DNA of 64,000 bases from JBBBNV01 sp037137075 (GTDB lineage: Bacteria > Bacillota > Bacilli > Paenibacillales > NBRC-103111), in contig NZ_JBBBNV010000025.1 in assembly GCF_037137075.1 (NCBI RefSeq), positions 8,200 through 72,199 of the forward strand, in the 5' to 3' direction. The translations under genes and the position numbers were made by a program. The first letter of the stretch is position 1. Each line of letters begins with the position of its first letter. The notes under the pieces were generated by a model. It made no database searches. It was given only the letters and a program-made list of their open reading frames with translations, and was not told where the DNA came from. Shown here in pieces: positions 35,164-45,600 of this stretch.

Positions 35164-36308
35164 TTCGCAGCACTCCAATCGAGGTATCGTTCATCCAGCT
35201 GATTTCTGTTTCGAGTATAGATAATAAATTTCAATAAATTTTCATGACATTATGTGAAAATTATCTGCTGGGAATTCAACGACCACGCGGAGGAACGAAA
35301 GAAATGAAGCATGAATTCATAATGACGCGGATTCGAGCGTCAAATCGCGAACGATGGAAGTGATCCCGAGATGCTCGGAACAGCCATCAAACCGACAACG
35401 ATGACAACGGACCATTCACAAAATCTCCTTCATAACATTTCAACACGGTGTGCGGGCGCAACCAGAGCGGGTAAACTCGAGGAGTAACCCTTCCTCGCGA
35501 TCTGCTCCCTTTCTGGCCTAGGAACCGTAAGGATACCACAGCTTCGTCCGATCGGTTTATTTTGTGATATGACCGATTCAAGGAGAACCTTTCACTGTCC
35601 AGCGAACCAATGGATAGGGAACATTGCTGGAAAGGAATCGCCCTGTCCGATACAGCCACATATACGAGTCTGACTGGGCGGCTTTACCTGGCTCCTCTAG
35701 CACTTGCAGCGTAGTCTCACCGGACTACACGAGCGCTTTGGCTCTGAGTTCCTGGGTGCTTCTTCGCAAGACATCGCCAGGATCATCCCACACGTTGAAG
35801 CTTTGCATGATTCCGTTATTCGCCGGACTGTTCGATTACGCGGGGAACTTGTCGATGCTGGTGCTATTACACCACTACGCGGAACACCTTTAACGGGTTG
35901 GTTTCGGCTGCAGGCTGCTTTACGCTAGCCAAGTGGGTAATGGCCTTTAGCCAGTGCTGCGATTCTGGTCGTCGCGATTGGGAAGGCATGGGCTAGACGC
36001 AATACACAAAAATCGCCACAGTTGCCCTCCTAACATCGGCCTGGGTGAAGCCTATGCGCAGCAGGTAGCAAGAGAGGCCCTGGGGGATCGTGCGTGACAA
36101 AACGGAGAACGCCTGTGATGGACGTTCTCCGTTTTGTTGGCTTGATGGAGTTTGTGTGGGGCTTTTGGCTGGCTGTGATGGAGATAGTCGGACTATTCGA
36201 TAGGTTCATCCAGGAACCAGACCCACCTACCAGTTTAAGCCGCGGCCCTACAGATTGCTAGATTTTGCTTTCAAAGGCTTTCTGCGTGACAGTCTCCGGA
36301 ACTGTACG
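35164..36308. other. Long non-coding stretch with decayed sequence
   Basis: More than 1.1 kb with no supportable gene. One open frame at 35704-35928 (LQRSLTGLHERFGSEFLG...) reads protein-like but lacks a ribosome site and is unrecognised. A strong inverted repeat at 36096-36137 (ACAAAACGGAGAACG against its complement) has T-rich ends on both strands and may be a terminator for the minus-strand cap4 remnant or a leftover element end. Confidence 0.45.
36096..36137. terminator. Bidirectional hairpin
   Basis: ACAAAACGGAGAACG pairs perfectly with CGTTCTCCGTTTTGT around 11 nt. TTTTGT ends on both strands suit transcription termination. It lies about 170 nt beyond the cap4 stop. Confidence 0.6.
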
Positions 36309-37763
36309 TCAAATTAAACAGGTTGGGACGTATACATTTACTTTCACTCGTTCAAAACATTGAATCCTTGGTAAAGTATTCCTTATGTGTCCAAAAAATA
36401 AAGCTAAATACGCTGGACCCGCATAGAACAAGTCAATATAATTTGCATTACTCTTTAGAACTGCAGACATTATCTCTTTTTTAATGTTTTCAGCTGCTAG
36501 ACTTGCTTGCTTCGCAGAATTGATAGGAGATGCTGAGAATAGATTCAATTCGGGACATGAACCTTGCTCGTTCAACTCTATGAACTGAGCGACTTCAAGT
36601 TTGAGGTTTTCCTTCATAATTCCAACTGTCACTATTAAGCGTTCACCAGCACCTGGACTATAATTTGTCTCAAACGGATAGTCAGGCGTCTCGGAATCGG
36701 GGAAATCAATTGTCGACATTCTTTCCCCACGATATTCCATCTCAATAGTAAACCCAGAGACAGCGGAAAATACATGTCCTATTGCCATCTCAGATGAAAG
36801 TCGACGGCTTCCTTTCAGCAAAATTTTCCTTGTTGAACGGTTTTCAGTAATCCACCTTGAAGTCTCACTTAGCTGTTTCAACAATGTTTCGTTCCACTGC
36901 TCAGTATTCGGGTAACAACGGTTCTCCCCTCCAAAAAAAACAGCCCACTTAAATTGCAAATACTTACTTTCCCTTGGATACTGTTCTATTTCTGTTGAGA
37001 TAATTACAGGAGGTTGATCAAAATGGAACCTTTCACTAATTGCACACTTAATTGTAGTTTCAATTTGTAATCTGGTAATAGGGCGAGCTTTGTTAGCCTT
37101 TAATAAAGCGAGCAACGCCTCATATATGTTTGAAATCTCCTTTTGGGGCAGTTCATCATACAAAGGAAGATGTCGTTGAAACTGGGCACTAAAAATACCT
37201 CTGGCCATATCATCGTTTCTATTTAAATTCCAGTTGTGTTCAATAAGTACCTTATCATAAAGGAACCTGGCGATGAACTCATCTTTTCCCAGACCCTTGA
37301 CCCTACCTACATAATCAGAATAAGAGTTATCCAGCACTTTCGATCCGGGATCCTAGAATGATTGAGGTTCACGGACACGGCGTAGTCCAGATATGAGGGG
37401 TTTAAGTTCATCGGAGATTTCACTGCAGCACAATGTAAATTTGCTATAAGTTCCTGGGCTGCCCTCATCCAATTCCATAAAGCGAGATATTTCTCCCCAA
37501 AATTCCCCAGGTGTAATACGATGGTTTTTCGCTTCAACTGCTTCCCGATATATACCATCACTCGGAGCAAAGAATTTAACTTCAAAATCAGCTGTCGCCT
37601 CTCTAATGATTGAATCAAACCCTTCGAATGATAGCCAAAACGGAAGTTTACACAGGATCATGTTGTTTTGAAATTCAAACCCAGAATCTGCCGTATCTCC
37701 GCCTTGTGATTGCGGCTCTAAAAGTGATGGTCTTCGGTTTCCTCGGTTTTTGTCGTCAATCAT
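36309..37763 (-). pseudogene. cap4: CBASS effector Cap4 (DUF4297 nuclease plus SAVED), interrupted by an in-frame TAG
   Basis: One frame runs from ATG 37763 (GGAGGG upstream) to 36309, 484 codons, broken only by TAG at 37353-37355 (codon 137). The first part (GGDTADSGFEFQNNMIL, FEVKFF, YREAVEAKNHRITPGEF) matches the DUF4297 nuclease module with its E-x-K-type site. The C-terminal 200 residues (KILLKGSRRLSSEMAIGHVFSAVSGF and DLFYAGPAYLALFFGHIRNTLPRIQCFE) match the SAVED domain, which binds cyclic oligonucleotides and switches on DNA degradation in anti-phage defence. No CD-NTase (cyclase) gene accompanies it. It is an orphan, probably inactive remnant; either half alone would not be expected to work. 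Confidence 0.75.
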
Positions 37764-38039
37764 ATTTCGTTCCCTCCATTACTCTTTCCTTGAATGGAAA
37801 TGAATAAGAATACCTTATCGTTAGGTTTTTGCTCATTTGCCAAAATTCCCCCAACCGTTAACAGGCTCTAAACTGACTAACTCAGCAGAACTAATTTTAT
37901 ATATTTTTCCTTTATTTACCCCGTATTAGGGCGTGTTTGCAAACTATCCAAACAGCTTAGAAACTGGTAAACTCGAGACGACCAATGGGAAATAATCAAA
38001 TACTTACTGATTGCCAGCGGAACGGAAGACACGAGGTGG

Positions 38040-38520
38040 ATGCCCGGCTAAAGACAATCGAAAAATGCTCGCTCGATGCCTCCATCGTCCGTGTTCATCA
38101 GCACAGCGCGGGGTAAATATAATGCTCCCATCTCCGGTCTCGCCGAGACGGCGGGTAACCTAACGCGGTAGCCGCGCCGCCTTGACAAGGAGCTGCTGGT
38201 CATTCAGGAGCTCTACCGCCAGCAGCAAGCCATGTACGAACAGCGAACACACACCGTGCCGGATCGAATCGTCAGCATTGCGCACCCTCACATGAGACCG
38301 ATCGTGCGCGGCGGCAAAGCCAAGGCGAACGTCGAGTTCGGCGCGAAGCTGGCGATCAGCGTGGTGAATGGCTTCGCATTCCGCGAACATCTATCGTGGG
38401 ATAACTACAACGAAGGGCCGACGCTGCAGGACGCCGTGGAACGCTACCGTACCCGGTTCGGATACACCCGGTAGCCGTGCTGGCGGACCAGCTCGACCGG
38501 ACACGAGACAACCGCTGGTC
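38040..38520 (+). pseudogene. Transposase remnants (IS5/IS1182-like)
   Basis: Two decayed pieces. Around 38085-38118 the frame reads SLDASIVRVHQHSAG, like IS5-group transposases. From about 38181 to 38474 it reads LDKELLVIQELYRQQQAMY, then VPDRIVSIAHPHMRPIVRGGKAKANVEFGAKL and LSWDNYNEGPTLQDAVERYR, the DDE region of IS1182/ISL-type transposases. A frameshift follows near 38473, after which VAVLADQLDRTRDNRWS continues in another frame. The right end has cut into a HAD hydrolase gene at about 38590. No intact ends were identified. Confidence 0.75.
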
Positions 38521-38589
38521 ATGAACCTCGAAAAGGGACTCCGGGTGCTCTTTTGGCCTCTTTTGCAATGGCTCCGGTCGTTGGCGCAA

Positions 38590-38688
38590 TGATTTCTGAA
38601 CGCGTCCTTGACACTATTTTCCCAATAGTCGTCAACGTGTACAAGTGTATCATCTAGGTCAAACAATACCATATTAATTGGATACATA
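38590..38688 (-). pseudogene. HAD-family hydrolase, N-terminal fragment
   Basis: From ATG 38688 (GGGAGAG upstream) the frame reads NMVLFDLDDTLVHVDDYWENSV and keeps HAD motif I (DLDDTL). Homology stops after about 33 residues, where sequence from the insertion-sequence remnant begins. The rest of the enzyme is lost. Confidence 0.7.
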
Positions 38689-38799
38689 ATACTCTCCCAG
38701 CCATGAGGAATAAATTCGACCTTAATGACGATGCGATTCATGGTAAAAAAATCGAAAGGCTCCCTAAACATATAAATTCCTCTTTAAACCAGGCTACTT

Positions 38800-39039
38800 G
38801 TAGACCCCGCATTCACAATAGCTTTGAAGAATGGGGAGAACCAAATAGTCTACAAAAGGAAAATTCTTTACAAATTGATTAGCCTCTCTAGGTGGTCGCG
38901 CCGTGGCAACTATAATATGAATTCCAGAATCATAACATCTTTTAACAGTCTCATAATTTCTAGGTGATATGGATTTATCACTGCCGAGTCATGTTCCGTC
39001 CTAGTCTAGTACAATTGCCTGTATGTACAACATTTGCAT
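38800..39039 (-). pseudogene. Cof-type HAD phosphatase remnant with two early stops
   Basis: GAGGAGAG and an ATG at 39039 open a frame reading MQMLYIQAIVLD, stop, DGT, stop, LGSDKSISPRNYETVKRCYDSG, then IHIIVATARPPREANQFV. This is the start of a Cof-like HAD hydrolase (expected VLDLDGTLL..D, then TGRP-like TARPP). Stops TAG and TGA fall inside motif I, and the C-terminal two thirds are missing. Confidence 0.65.
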
Positions 39040-39232
39040 CTCTCCTCACAAGTAATTCTTCCAAATAATTAACCTAAATTCAAGAGAGATGCTAGACTCC
39101 TGTATTGAAGTAAACTGCCAATTAGCTAAATAATTGTTAACAAAGATACGACCGGATTTAGTAACTTCGCTCCAGTCGTATCTTTGTTAATTACTATTTA
39201 AACTCACTGTTCATTCCATTCTCCGCTTTACT

Positions 39233-39256
39233 ACTATTTGTGATACGGTTCAGCTT
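39233..39256. repeat. rlmH-type att-like repeat (site C)
   Basis: CTATTTGTGATACGGTTCAGCTT. The 16 bases TGATACGGTTCAGCTT are identical to site B at 42493-42508, and TGATACGGTTC is shared with the true rlmH 3' end at 49719-49729. All copies are in the same orientation. Confidence 0.65.
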
Positions 39257-39282
39257 GGTTCAACCCTGAAACGCTCTTGGGA

Positions 39283-40227
39283 TTAGGTGGCATCCTGCTG
39301 TTCCAGCCATTTCAAAATTGCTTGGTTTGTTTCTTCCGGCTTTTCTTGCTGAATCCAATGACCGCAATCCAGATTGACCACTTCTACATTGGGCACGAAC
39401 GCTGGCAATCTTTCAAACTTCGGGATCAAATCACGATCGCCATAGATCATGAGGGTGGGCTGTTGGATGATCGGGTTTGCGTCTGCTAGGAAGTGCCAGT
39501 TGCGATCAAGGTTCCTATACCAGTTTATACTGGCCGTGAACCCTGTTGATTCGAAAGCGGTGATAAAAACAGCCAGTTCGCTCTCGCTCATTACGGGCTC
39601 TCCGAGTAGTATGTCTGCTCTGGCAAGATTAATCATCGCCATGCCTGGCTGAGGAGGTGCGGGAGGCACGTTCTTGCGGAACATATTGCGAAGGAACTTG
39701 GATGGATTCTCTTCTAATACGGCGTCCGCGACGCCTAGCTGTCGGTTGAAATGGACAAAATAGTAGTCGCCGCCCAGTATTTGTTCCAAGAACTCGATCC
39801 AGGGTTTTTCTCCGCGCTCTTGATAAGGCAAGGCCAGGTTAATCACCTTGTTTACACGGTTGGGATGCAACAAGGTCAATCCCCATACAACAAATGCGCC
39901 CCAATCATGACCGACAAAGGTGGCATCTTCGTATCCATAGTGATCGAGAAGAGCGACGAGATCACCCGACAAGTGTTCAATGTCATAGTCTGTTACTTCG
40001 TTCGGGCGGGATGAGTTGCCGTAACCCCGCTGGTTGGGGACGATGACATGGTATCCCGCTGCAGCAAGTGCGTCCATCTGATAGCGCCAAGAAAAGGCAT
40101 GCTCTGGCCAGCCGTGGCAGAGTACAATAGGTTTTCCTGCGTTTTCTCGACCTGCTTCAAACACTTCGAGTTCCACACCGTTGACTGAAATAAGGGTGGG
40201 CTTGGGAAAATCGGTTGAATTAAACAT
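39283..40227 (-). CDS. Alpha/beta hydrolase, epoxide-hydrolase-like
   Basis: A 314-residue protein beginning MFNSTDFPKP, with AGGAGG 10 nt upstream. IVLCHGWPEHAFSWRYQMDAL (HGWP oxyanion motif), VPNQRGYGNSSRP, VGHDWGAFVVWG (nucleophile Asp), YGDRDLIP and LDCGHWIQQEKPEE (catalytic His) are the classical order of soluble epoxide hydrolases. The Asp nucleophile rather than Ser fits hydrolysis of epoxides or haloalkanes. It diverges from a WYL-domain regulator gene, whose product probably controls it. It lies just inside att-like site C, on the suggested integrated segment. Confidence 0.88.
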   Translation of the reverse strand: MFNSTDFPKPTLISVNGVELEVFEAGRENAGKPIVLCHGWPEHAFSWRYQMDALAAAGYHVIVPNQRGYGNSSRPNEVTDYDIEHLSGDLVALLDHYGYEDATFVGHDWGAFVVWGLTLLHPNRVNKVINLALPYQERGEKPWIEFLEQILGGDYYFVHFNRQLGVADAVLEENPSKFLRNMFRKNVPPAPPQPGMAMINLARADILLGEPVMSESELAVFITAFESTGFTASINWYRNLDRNWHFLADANPIIQQPTLMIYGDRDLIPKFERLPAFVPNVEVVNLDCGHWIQQEKPEETNQAILKWLEQQDAT

Positions 40228-40324
40228 TGAATTCAAACCTCCTTCTTGTGATACATGTAGTATAATGGATAAAAGGTGACATATTATGGTCATCGTTCTG
40301 AAATCATGTAAAAAGAGGGCAATT

Positions 40325-41236
40325 ATGGACAAAGTGGAGAGACTCATTTCAATTATCATGATATTGCTGAAAAAAGAGGTTGTTGCAGCAACGGAATTCT
40401 CACAACTATTCAATGTCTCCAAAAGAACGATCCTTCGCGATATGGAAACATTGAGCTTATGTAACATCCCGATCTACTCTGTCATTGGGGTCAAAGGGGG
40501 TTTCGGCATAATGGATGAATACAAAGTGGATAAACGCCTATTAAGCAGCTCCGATTTACAAAATATAGTAACTGCGCTGGGTGGATTGGAACAAATCCTC
40601 CTTACCGAAGAAGTTGAAAGAACGATAAAAAAAATAGAGGCAATGGTTAGTCCATTGTCTCTGAATCGTTCCATTCAACTGTCGTTTTATAATTGGGAAG
40701 GTCGGTCCGAAATTCTTGAAACCGTAAAGACATGTCAAGAATCCATAACAAAGAAAAGACTGGTTTCGTTTAATTATACAGACAAAGACGGGGCTGTAAC
40801 GGATAGAATGGTTGAGCCCTATGAGCTGCATTTTAGCGAATCGAGTTGGTACCTGAAAGGCTTCTGTTTACATCGACAGGCATCTCGAACATTCAAGTTA
40901 TCCCGGATCGATCATATTACTATGAATGAACGTGCGTTTCATCCTAGAGACGATTGGTCTGAGCAAGGTCGCGTTGCAAGTTATCTAACGCAATTCGTCA
41001 CCATTAAGGCATGGATATCGCCTAACATCAAAGATCAAATCATCGAAAGGTATGGTCGAAAAAGTATTGAAGACCATGGTTCTGGACTTTTATTAGCAAC
41101 CATATATGTCCCTCAAAATGATAGGGGATTTCAACTTTTAGCAAGCTTCGGCACTCATCTAAAAGTTGTTGAGCCCCAATCCTACGTTGAAGACTTTCGA
41201 AATTATTTATCTCAAATGATGAAGAACTATTCCTGA
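40325..41236 (+). CDS. WYL-domain transcriptional regulator
   Basis: A 303-residue regulator. The N-terminal helix-turn-helix is DKVERLISIIMILLKKEVV..TEFSQLFNVSKRTILRDMETL. A WYL domain follows (ITKKRLVSFNYTDKDG...PYELHFSESSWYLKGFC...RTFKLSRIDHI), with WYL in the form WYL at SSWYLKG. WYL domains bind small ligands or nucleic acids, and in this architecture the protein is usually a repressor or activator of a neighbouring gene. AGAGGG precedes ATG 40325. The divergent hydrolase gene 97 nt away is the likely target. AT-rich like the rest of the island. Confidence 0.88.
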   Translation: MDKVERLISIIMILLKKEVVAATEFSQLFNVSKRTILRDMETLSLCNIPIYSVIGVKGGFGIMDEYKVDKRLLSSSDLQNIVTALGGLEQILLTEEVERTIKKIEAMVSPLSLNRSIQLSFYNWEGRSEILETVKTCQESITKKRLVSFNYTDKDGAVTDRMVEPYELHFSESSWYLKGFCLHRQASRTFKLSRIDHITMNERAFHPRDDWSEQGRVASYLTQFVTIKAWISPNIKDQIIERYGRKSIEDHGSGLLLATIYVPQNDRGFQLLASFGTHLKVVEPQSYVEDFRNYLSQMMKNYS

Positions 41237-41391
41237 TTAAGGTCTCGTCTCGGCCTATTTGACCAATTCCACATGAGTTGGGTCTTTAGGCGCTTCAAAT
41301 AATGACGATGACCTATACAAATCCATGCTCCGCAAGGAATTCCACAGTACTTGCCTTCACGCAACCCGTCAAATGAAATTGCGGGTACATC

Positions 41392-41604
41392 CTAGAGGCC
41401 CCCCGCTTTCATGCGCTCAACCACTTTATAGATGATCGTTTCATAGCCATTTACCCCTAATGCTGAACCATCTTGCTCGGCGTGAAGATCGTCCCTTCCC
41501 TTGCGATAGAGCCTATTACGTCTATCTTTGATAAATTTGTCAGCTACGGCTTCTTGATCAAACTGAAAGAGCACAGGGTCACCTGACAAATTAGCGATCA
41601 TCAA
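41392..41604 (-). CDS. Small hypothetical protein, possibly a fragment
   Basis: A 70-residue open frame (MMIANLSGDPVLFQFDQEAV...ETIIYKVVERMKAGGL). Codons before the first ATG (KEHEGIEFL) still look coding, back to a TAA, and an AAGGAGC element lies there, so the true start is uncertain and the N-terminus may be missing. It resembles parts of SUKH/SMI1-like proteins only vaguely; I do not assign a family. Confidence 0.35.
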   Translation of the reverse strand: MMIANLSGDPVLFQFDQEAVADKFIKDRRNRLYRKGRDDLHAEQDGSALGVNGYETIIYKVVERMKAGGL

Positions 41605-41669
41605 AAACTCGATGCCTTCGTGCTCCTTTAATTAGGATAATACCCTATTGTTCGAGTTGCGTATGAACG

Positions 41670-41996
41670 CTAATTCGCCAGCATGTTTTTCTCCAAGTGT
41701 AATTGTCGAAGAAGCAAAAACAAGGGAAGACCCAGTGAAGGACCTACTAGTAGCGTACCTGCAATCGGCAGCCATAAATATTTCATTCTCTTTCGGGTGC
41801 CTTCTAACAGAATGAATCCCATAAGCACGATCGCGGTAACTAAAACATCCATCCATGCAAAAGCTCCGATACGCGTACTGGTTATGTCTTCAAATAGGAG
41901 AGTCAAATCGAGGCCGTTGCGCACGACCCAAGGGATGAATTGTGAATAGGGCAAGACGAGTCCCAAAAAAGATAATACTCCGTAAAAGTACTTCAT
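41670..41996 (-). CDS. DUF2834-like small membrane protein
   Basis: A 108-residue protein with three hydrophobic helices: MKYFYGVLSFLGLVLPYSQF, MDVLVTAIVLMGFILLEG and WLPIAGTLLVGPSLGLPLFLLLR. The order LPYSQF..W, then FAWMDVLVTA and LLVGPSLGLPLFLLLR is that of DUF2834 proteins, whose function is unknown. GGAGGG precedes the ATG. It stands alone within the suggested integrated segment. Confidence 0.8.
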   Translation of the reverse strand: MKYFYGVLSFLGLVLPYSQFIPWVVRNGLDLTLLFEDITSTRIGAFAWMDVLVTAIVLMGFILLEGTRKRMKYLWLPIAGTLLVGPSLGLPLFLLLRQLHLEKNMLAN

Positions 41997-42142
41997 TTAT
42001 AACCCTCCATTATTTTGTAACTCCAAAAAGCTCGCAAAAGTCCGTTTGCTCCATCTTCGCTGCTACGCGAGACCCCGCTTCAACCCATGTCCTTAAAGGC
42101 TCCGTTCCAAGCCCGCAGCGCGATTTTTCAAAAAACTTGCCC

Positions 42143-42250
42143 CTACTTATGGTATGGTTTCCCCGATTTATCCGCATCGCGCGATAAATCTGCTCGCCAG
42201 CAGTAGCTGGTGCGGATAGATCATGTGGCCGAAAGAGAGTTTCTTGTCAG
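42143..42250 (-). pseudogene. Decayed duplicate of the rlmH 3' end (site D)
   Basis: Read on the minus strand this aligns with the last 110 bases of the intact rlmH (49712-49830): CTTTCGGCCACATGAT, CCGCACCAGCT, then ATTTATCGCGCGATGCGG, ATAAATCGGGGAAACC and the CATAAG end. The intact protein has FGRMTLPHQLMRL..VEQVYRAVKINRGEPYHK; the copy keeps PHQL and INRG but has gaps and substitutions. It ends in an att-like TATGGTATGG. It was probably displaced by an earlier integration event. Confidence 0.7.
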
Positions 42251-42485
42251 CGCAAGAGGGAAGGGCGGGGAGAAGGCAATGTAGCCGTTACAAACATTGC
42301 GATAGAGTTGGAAAAATTAGTTGAAAAATTCCATCGCCACTCCGAAACGTCCTTTCCACATTATATCACTTTGAGGAAAATAATGGACAAGTCTTGATAT
42401 AAAGAACTACGGAACCTTCGAAACCAAAGACCTCAGAGGCTTATTAATCCCCTTTTTATATCCTTGACGCGCTAATTTTTAGCCC

Positions 42486-42503
42486 TCACTTATGATACGG
42501 TTC
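42486..42503. repeat. rlmH-type att-like repeat (site B)
   Basis: TCACTTATGATACGGTTC differs from the rlmH 3' end (TCATTTATGATACGGTTC, 49712-49729) at one base of 18. Similarity extends to the left (TTTAGCC before both). No rlmH coding sequence adjoins it, so it is not explained by conservation of the gene. Confidence 0.75.
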
Positions 42504-42608
42504 AGCTTAACGGGTCTATCGGCGAAAATAGGGGCTTGTCAGCTCCTCCACCAGTGCGCTTCTATTCAGAACATGATTGCCTTGAGTTGCTTCTCTGCCA
42601 AATAGCGT

Positions 42609-42650
42609 ACAAGGCTGGTTCGAATCGAATTCGATTCGAACCAGCCTTGT
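42609..42650. repeat. Perfect 42-bp palindrome
   Basis: The 42 bases are their own reverse complement (left arm ACAAGGCTGGTTCGAATCGAA), with no loop. It lies 11 nt beyond the stop of the SLH gene. No T tract follows on the gene strand, so it is not a standard terminator. Confidence 0.8.
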
Positions 42651-42661
42651 CTATGTGTCCT

Positions 42662-45600
42662 TTACTTGCTCTTTTGTGCCATCATTTTCAGCAGTACCGT
42701 TACCGCCTCTGCTCTTGTTGCCTTATCTCCAGGAGAAAATCGGTTTGCGCCTTTGCCTTCGATAATGCCCTGCTTGTTCATGGCCGACACTGCGCCTTTT
42801 GCCCATGCCGGGATATCCTTGTCATCAGCGAAGCTTGTAACAGTCGCTTGAATCGACTGTCCTAGCGCGTTCGAGATCATGGCCGCCATCTCAGAGCGTG
42901 TAATCTCAGCATCCGGACGGAAGGAGCCGTCTTCATATCCATTAATAATGCCTGCTTGCACGGCTTGCGCTACTGCTTTCTGTGCCCAGGTACCGATCAT
43001 CTCCTTATCGATGAATGTAAGTACAACTCCATCTCGTTGCGGTTTCAACGCATTCATCAGCATGACCGAAAACTCCGCACGCGTGATTGTAGAATTCGGC
43101 TTGAACGAACCGTCCGGGTAGCCGCTAACGATGCCGTTGCTTACCGCTTGCTTAATATTCACCTCCGCCCAGTGTCCGGAAATATCGCTGAGGTTAATCG
43201 GCGGCAGCGTGTTTCCCGTTGCATCCGCTCCTTGGTCTACGCCGTGGTCTACGCCGAAGACCGCAAATTTTGTAAAGTGGTTTACCTTTACGGTAATAGT
43301 ATTACCATTTACCACGCCTCCAACTTTTACCCATGTCTTATTTGTTTCGTCATAGAAGAATACAGAAGGTGTTTGATTTCCCTGTAAGCTACTCGGATCG
43401 AAGGTAAATATAAGAGTGATTTCCTTATCGAAGTCTTCCGGGAAGTTTTTCAGAACCTCATATACCGGGGTGGCCAGAGCATCTTTGCTTGAGAGCAGCC
43501 CTTGTGTGTCCGCCACTAGTTCAATCATTACTTTAAGTTCTTTGCCAAAAGCATCTGCAGGGATAATAATCTTGACCCTATCGCCCAAGCTAACTTCACC
43601 CGACTTACCGACGGGAAGCGTCAGTGTACCGTTCGACGAGATAACTGCACTGCTGGAAGTCGTCGGTCCAGTCGATCCGCCGCTGCTTGCACTGGATGAC
43701 GAATATGCACGCGTCACCGTAACCGTATAAGTTCTCGTAGTGCCATCCTGCGCTGTCACGACGATGGGAATCACGTTAGTGCCAGGGTTCAAAGGAATAG
43801 CGCTACTGGCTTGCCCGCTTGCAGCCGCTGCTCCGTTCACGGTCATCGTCGCGTTACCGTCATATAAGCTTGCCATTACGGTCGTGCTGGATATAGGATT
43901 ACCGACACTAGCACTATACGAAGTTGTTCCGGGAGTGAATGCTGGAGTTAGCATGATGCCGGATAGTGCCAATCCGCTCAGCTCGGCGTTGTTGCTTAAA
44001 CGGTTTACTGTTAGATTATACGTATTTGTTGTCTCATTCTGCGCAGTTACCAAAATCTGAATAAGGTTTGGCCCGACAATCAGATCCGAAGCGCTGTAAG
44101 TATATACATTGCCCGTTACCGAACTGTATGTTGCACCCGTAACCGTTAAAGCTGCATTCGGGTCTGCTTTTGTCAAAGTAATATGGAGACTTGAGACCGC
44201 ATTAGACACGTTCAATGTATAATTCAAATTCGATGCTGCAAACACCGGTGTTAATCCCCCTTGATCCGTGGACAAGCTAGACAACAACATATTTGCTGAT
44301 AACCACTTCGCATACAGCATCACATCCGCCGTTCCCATCTGGAACGTGGTGCCGGCAGCATAATCGATCCCGGTTCCATCCGCTTGGGTATTCCAGCCCG
44401 CGAATGTGTAGCCGTTCTTCGCCAAGCTGCCCGTGTTGCCATACACCGATGCCGTGACACCCTGCTCATACGAGCTGCTGTCTGTCGGTGTGACCCCGCT
44501 ATCGCTGCCGTTTCCATCGTAAGTCACAAACTTTTGTATCGCACGCAGATAAGGATATCCGTAATTGCCTGACGCGTTTATCCCCCATGTGCTCGTAAAA
44601 TCCCAGCCCGCATATGTACTTTGCTTCGTCATAGCTAAAGTCGATAAGCCAATGCCTTTACCTGTATCCGATTGATTCGTTGATTCCGAGTCATAGAAGC
44701 TATTGCTAACCGCAGCATAATTATCACCGACCAAACCGCCTGCTGCACTGTTTCCTGTTACACTTCCCGCGGCATAGCTCTTGTCAATCAGAGCGTAATT
44801 CTCACCGACCAAGCCGCCGACAGTATGGGTCCCTGTTATACTTCCCGTATGATAGCTGTTGCTAATTGGAGCGTTATTTTCACCGACCAAGCCGCCGACA
44901 GTATGGGTCCCTGTTATACTTCCCGTATGATAGCTTTGGTCAATCGGACCATAATTTCCGCCTACCAAGCCGCCGGTACCAAAGCTTCCTGTTATACTTC
45001 CTGCAACATAACTGTTGGTAATTGCTCCTCCATTTGCACCTGCCAAACCGCCTACATACCCACCGCCTGTTATACTTCCCGTAACATAGATGTTGCTAAT
45101 TGTTCCGTTATTTACACATGCCAAACCACCAACGCAGTATTCTCCTTCAATATTCACATCCACTAGTTTCATATTGGTCACGCTGGCATTATCGCCAATA
45201 TTGCCAAATAGCCCTGTATAACCAGCTGACCTATTAATAAAGAGGTTCGTGATCTTGTGTCCATTGCCATCCAGATTCCCGTTAAAGGGGGTATTTTCTC
45301 CCCCAATGGGCTCCCAGCCTGCTCCTGACTGATAATCGCTTAGGTCCATATCGGCCGTGAGCTTGAAATACAAGCCACTCTCCAAGAAGTAGTTTCTGAG
45401 CTTATCTAATTGCACGGGAGTTGCAATCTGAAACGGATCATCCGCTGTTCCCGTTCCACTATACACGGACTCTGCAGGCTCTCCCCACTTCCACCAGTCA
45501 TACAACCTTACGTTGGCCGTCCCCATCGTGAAGGTAGTGCCTGCAGGATAGAGAGTCCCCGTTCCATCCACTTTCGTATTCCAGCCCATGAAGGTAAAAC

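Larger units (their letters stand above)
41997..42661. other. Gene-free stretch with integration scars
   Basis: No gene is supported. It holds a decayed rlmH 3' fragment (42143-42250), an att-like repeat (42486-42503) and a perfect 42-bp palindrome (42609-42650). Confidence 0.6.

Noticed and set aside
35704..35928. 74-codon frame LQRSLTGLHERFGSEFLG...
   Set aside because: It reads somewhat protein-like but has no start signal, no known family and lies in decayed DNA. Mentioned only as part of the intergenic entry.
33818..37763. Stop-codon recoding as an explanation for the two in-frame stops
   Set aside because: One is TAA and the other TAG, and the remaining genes end normally at TAA, TAG and TGA. 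Mutation or sequencing error is simpler.
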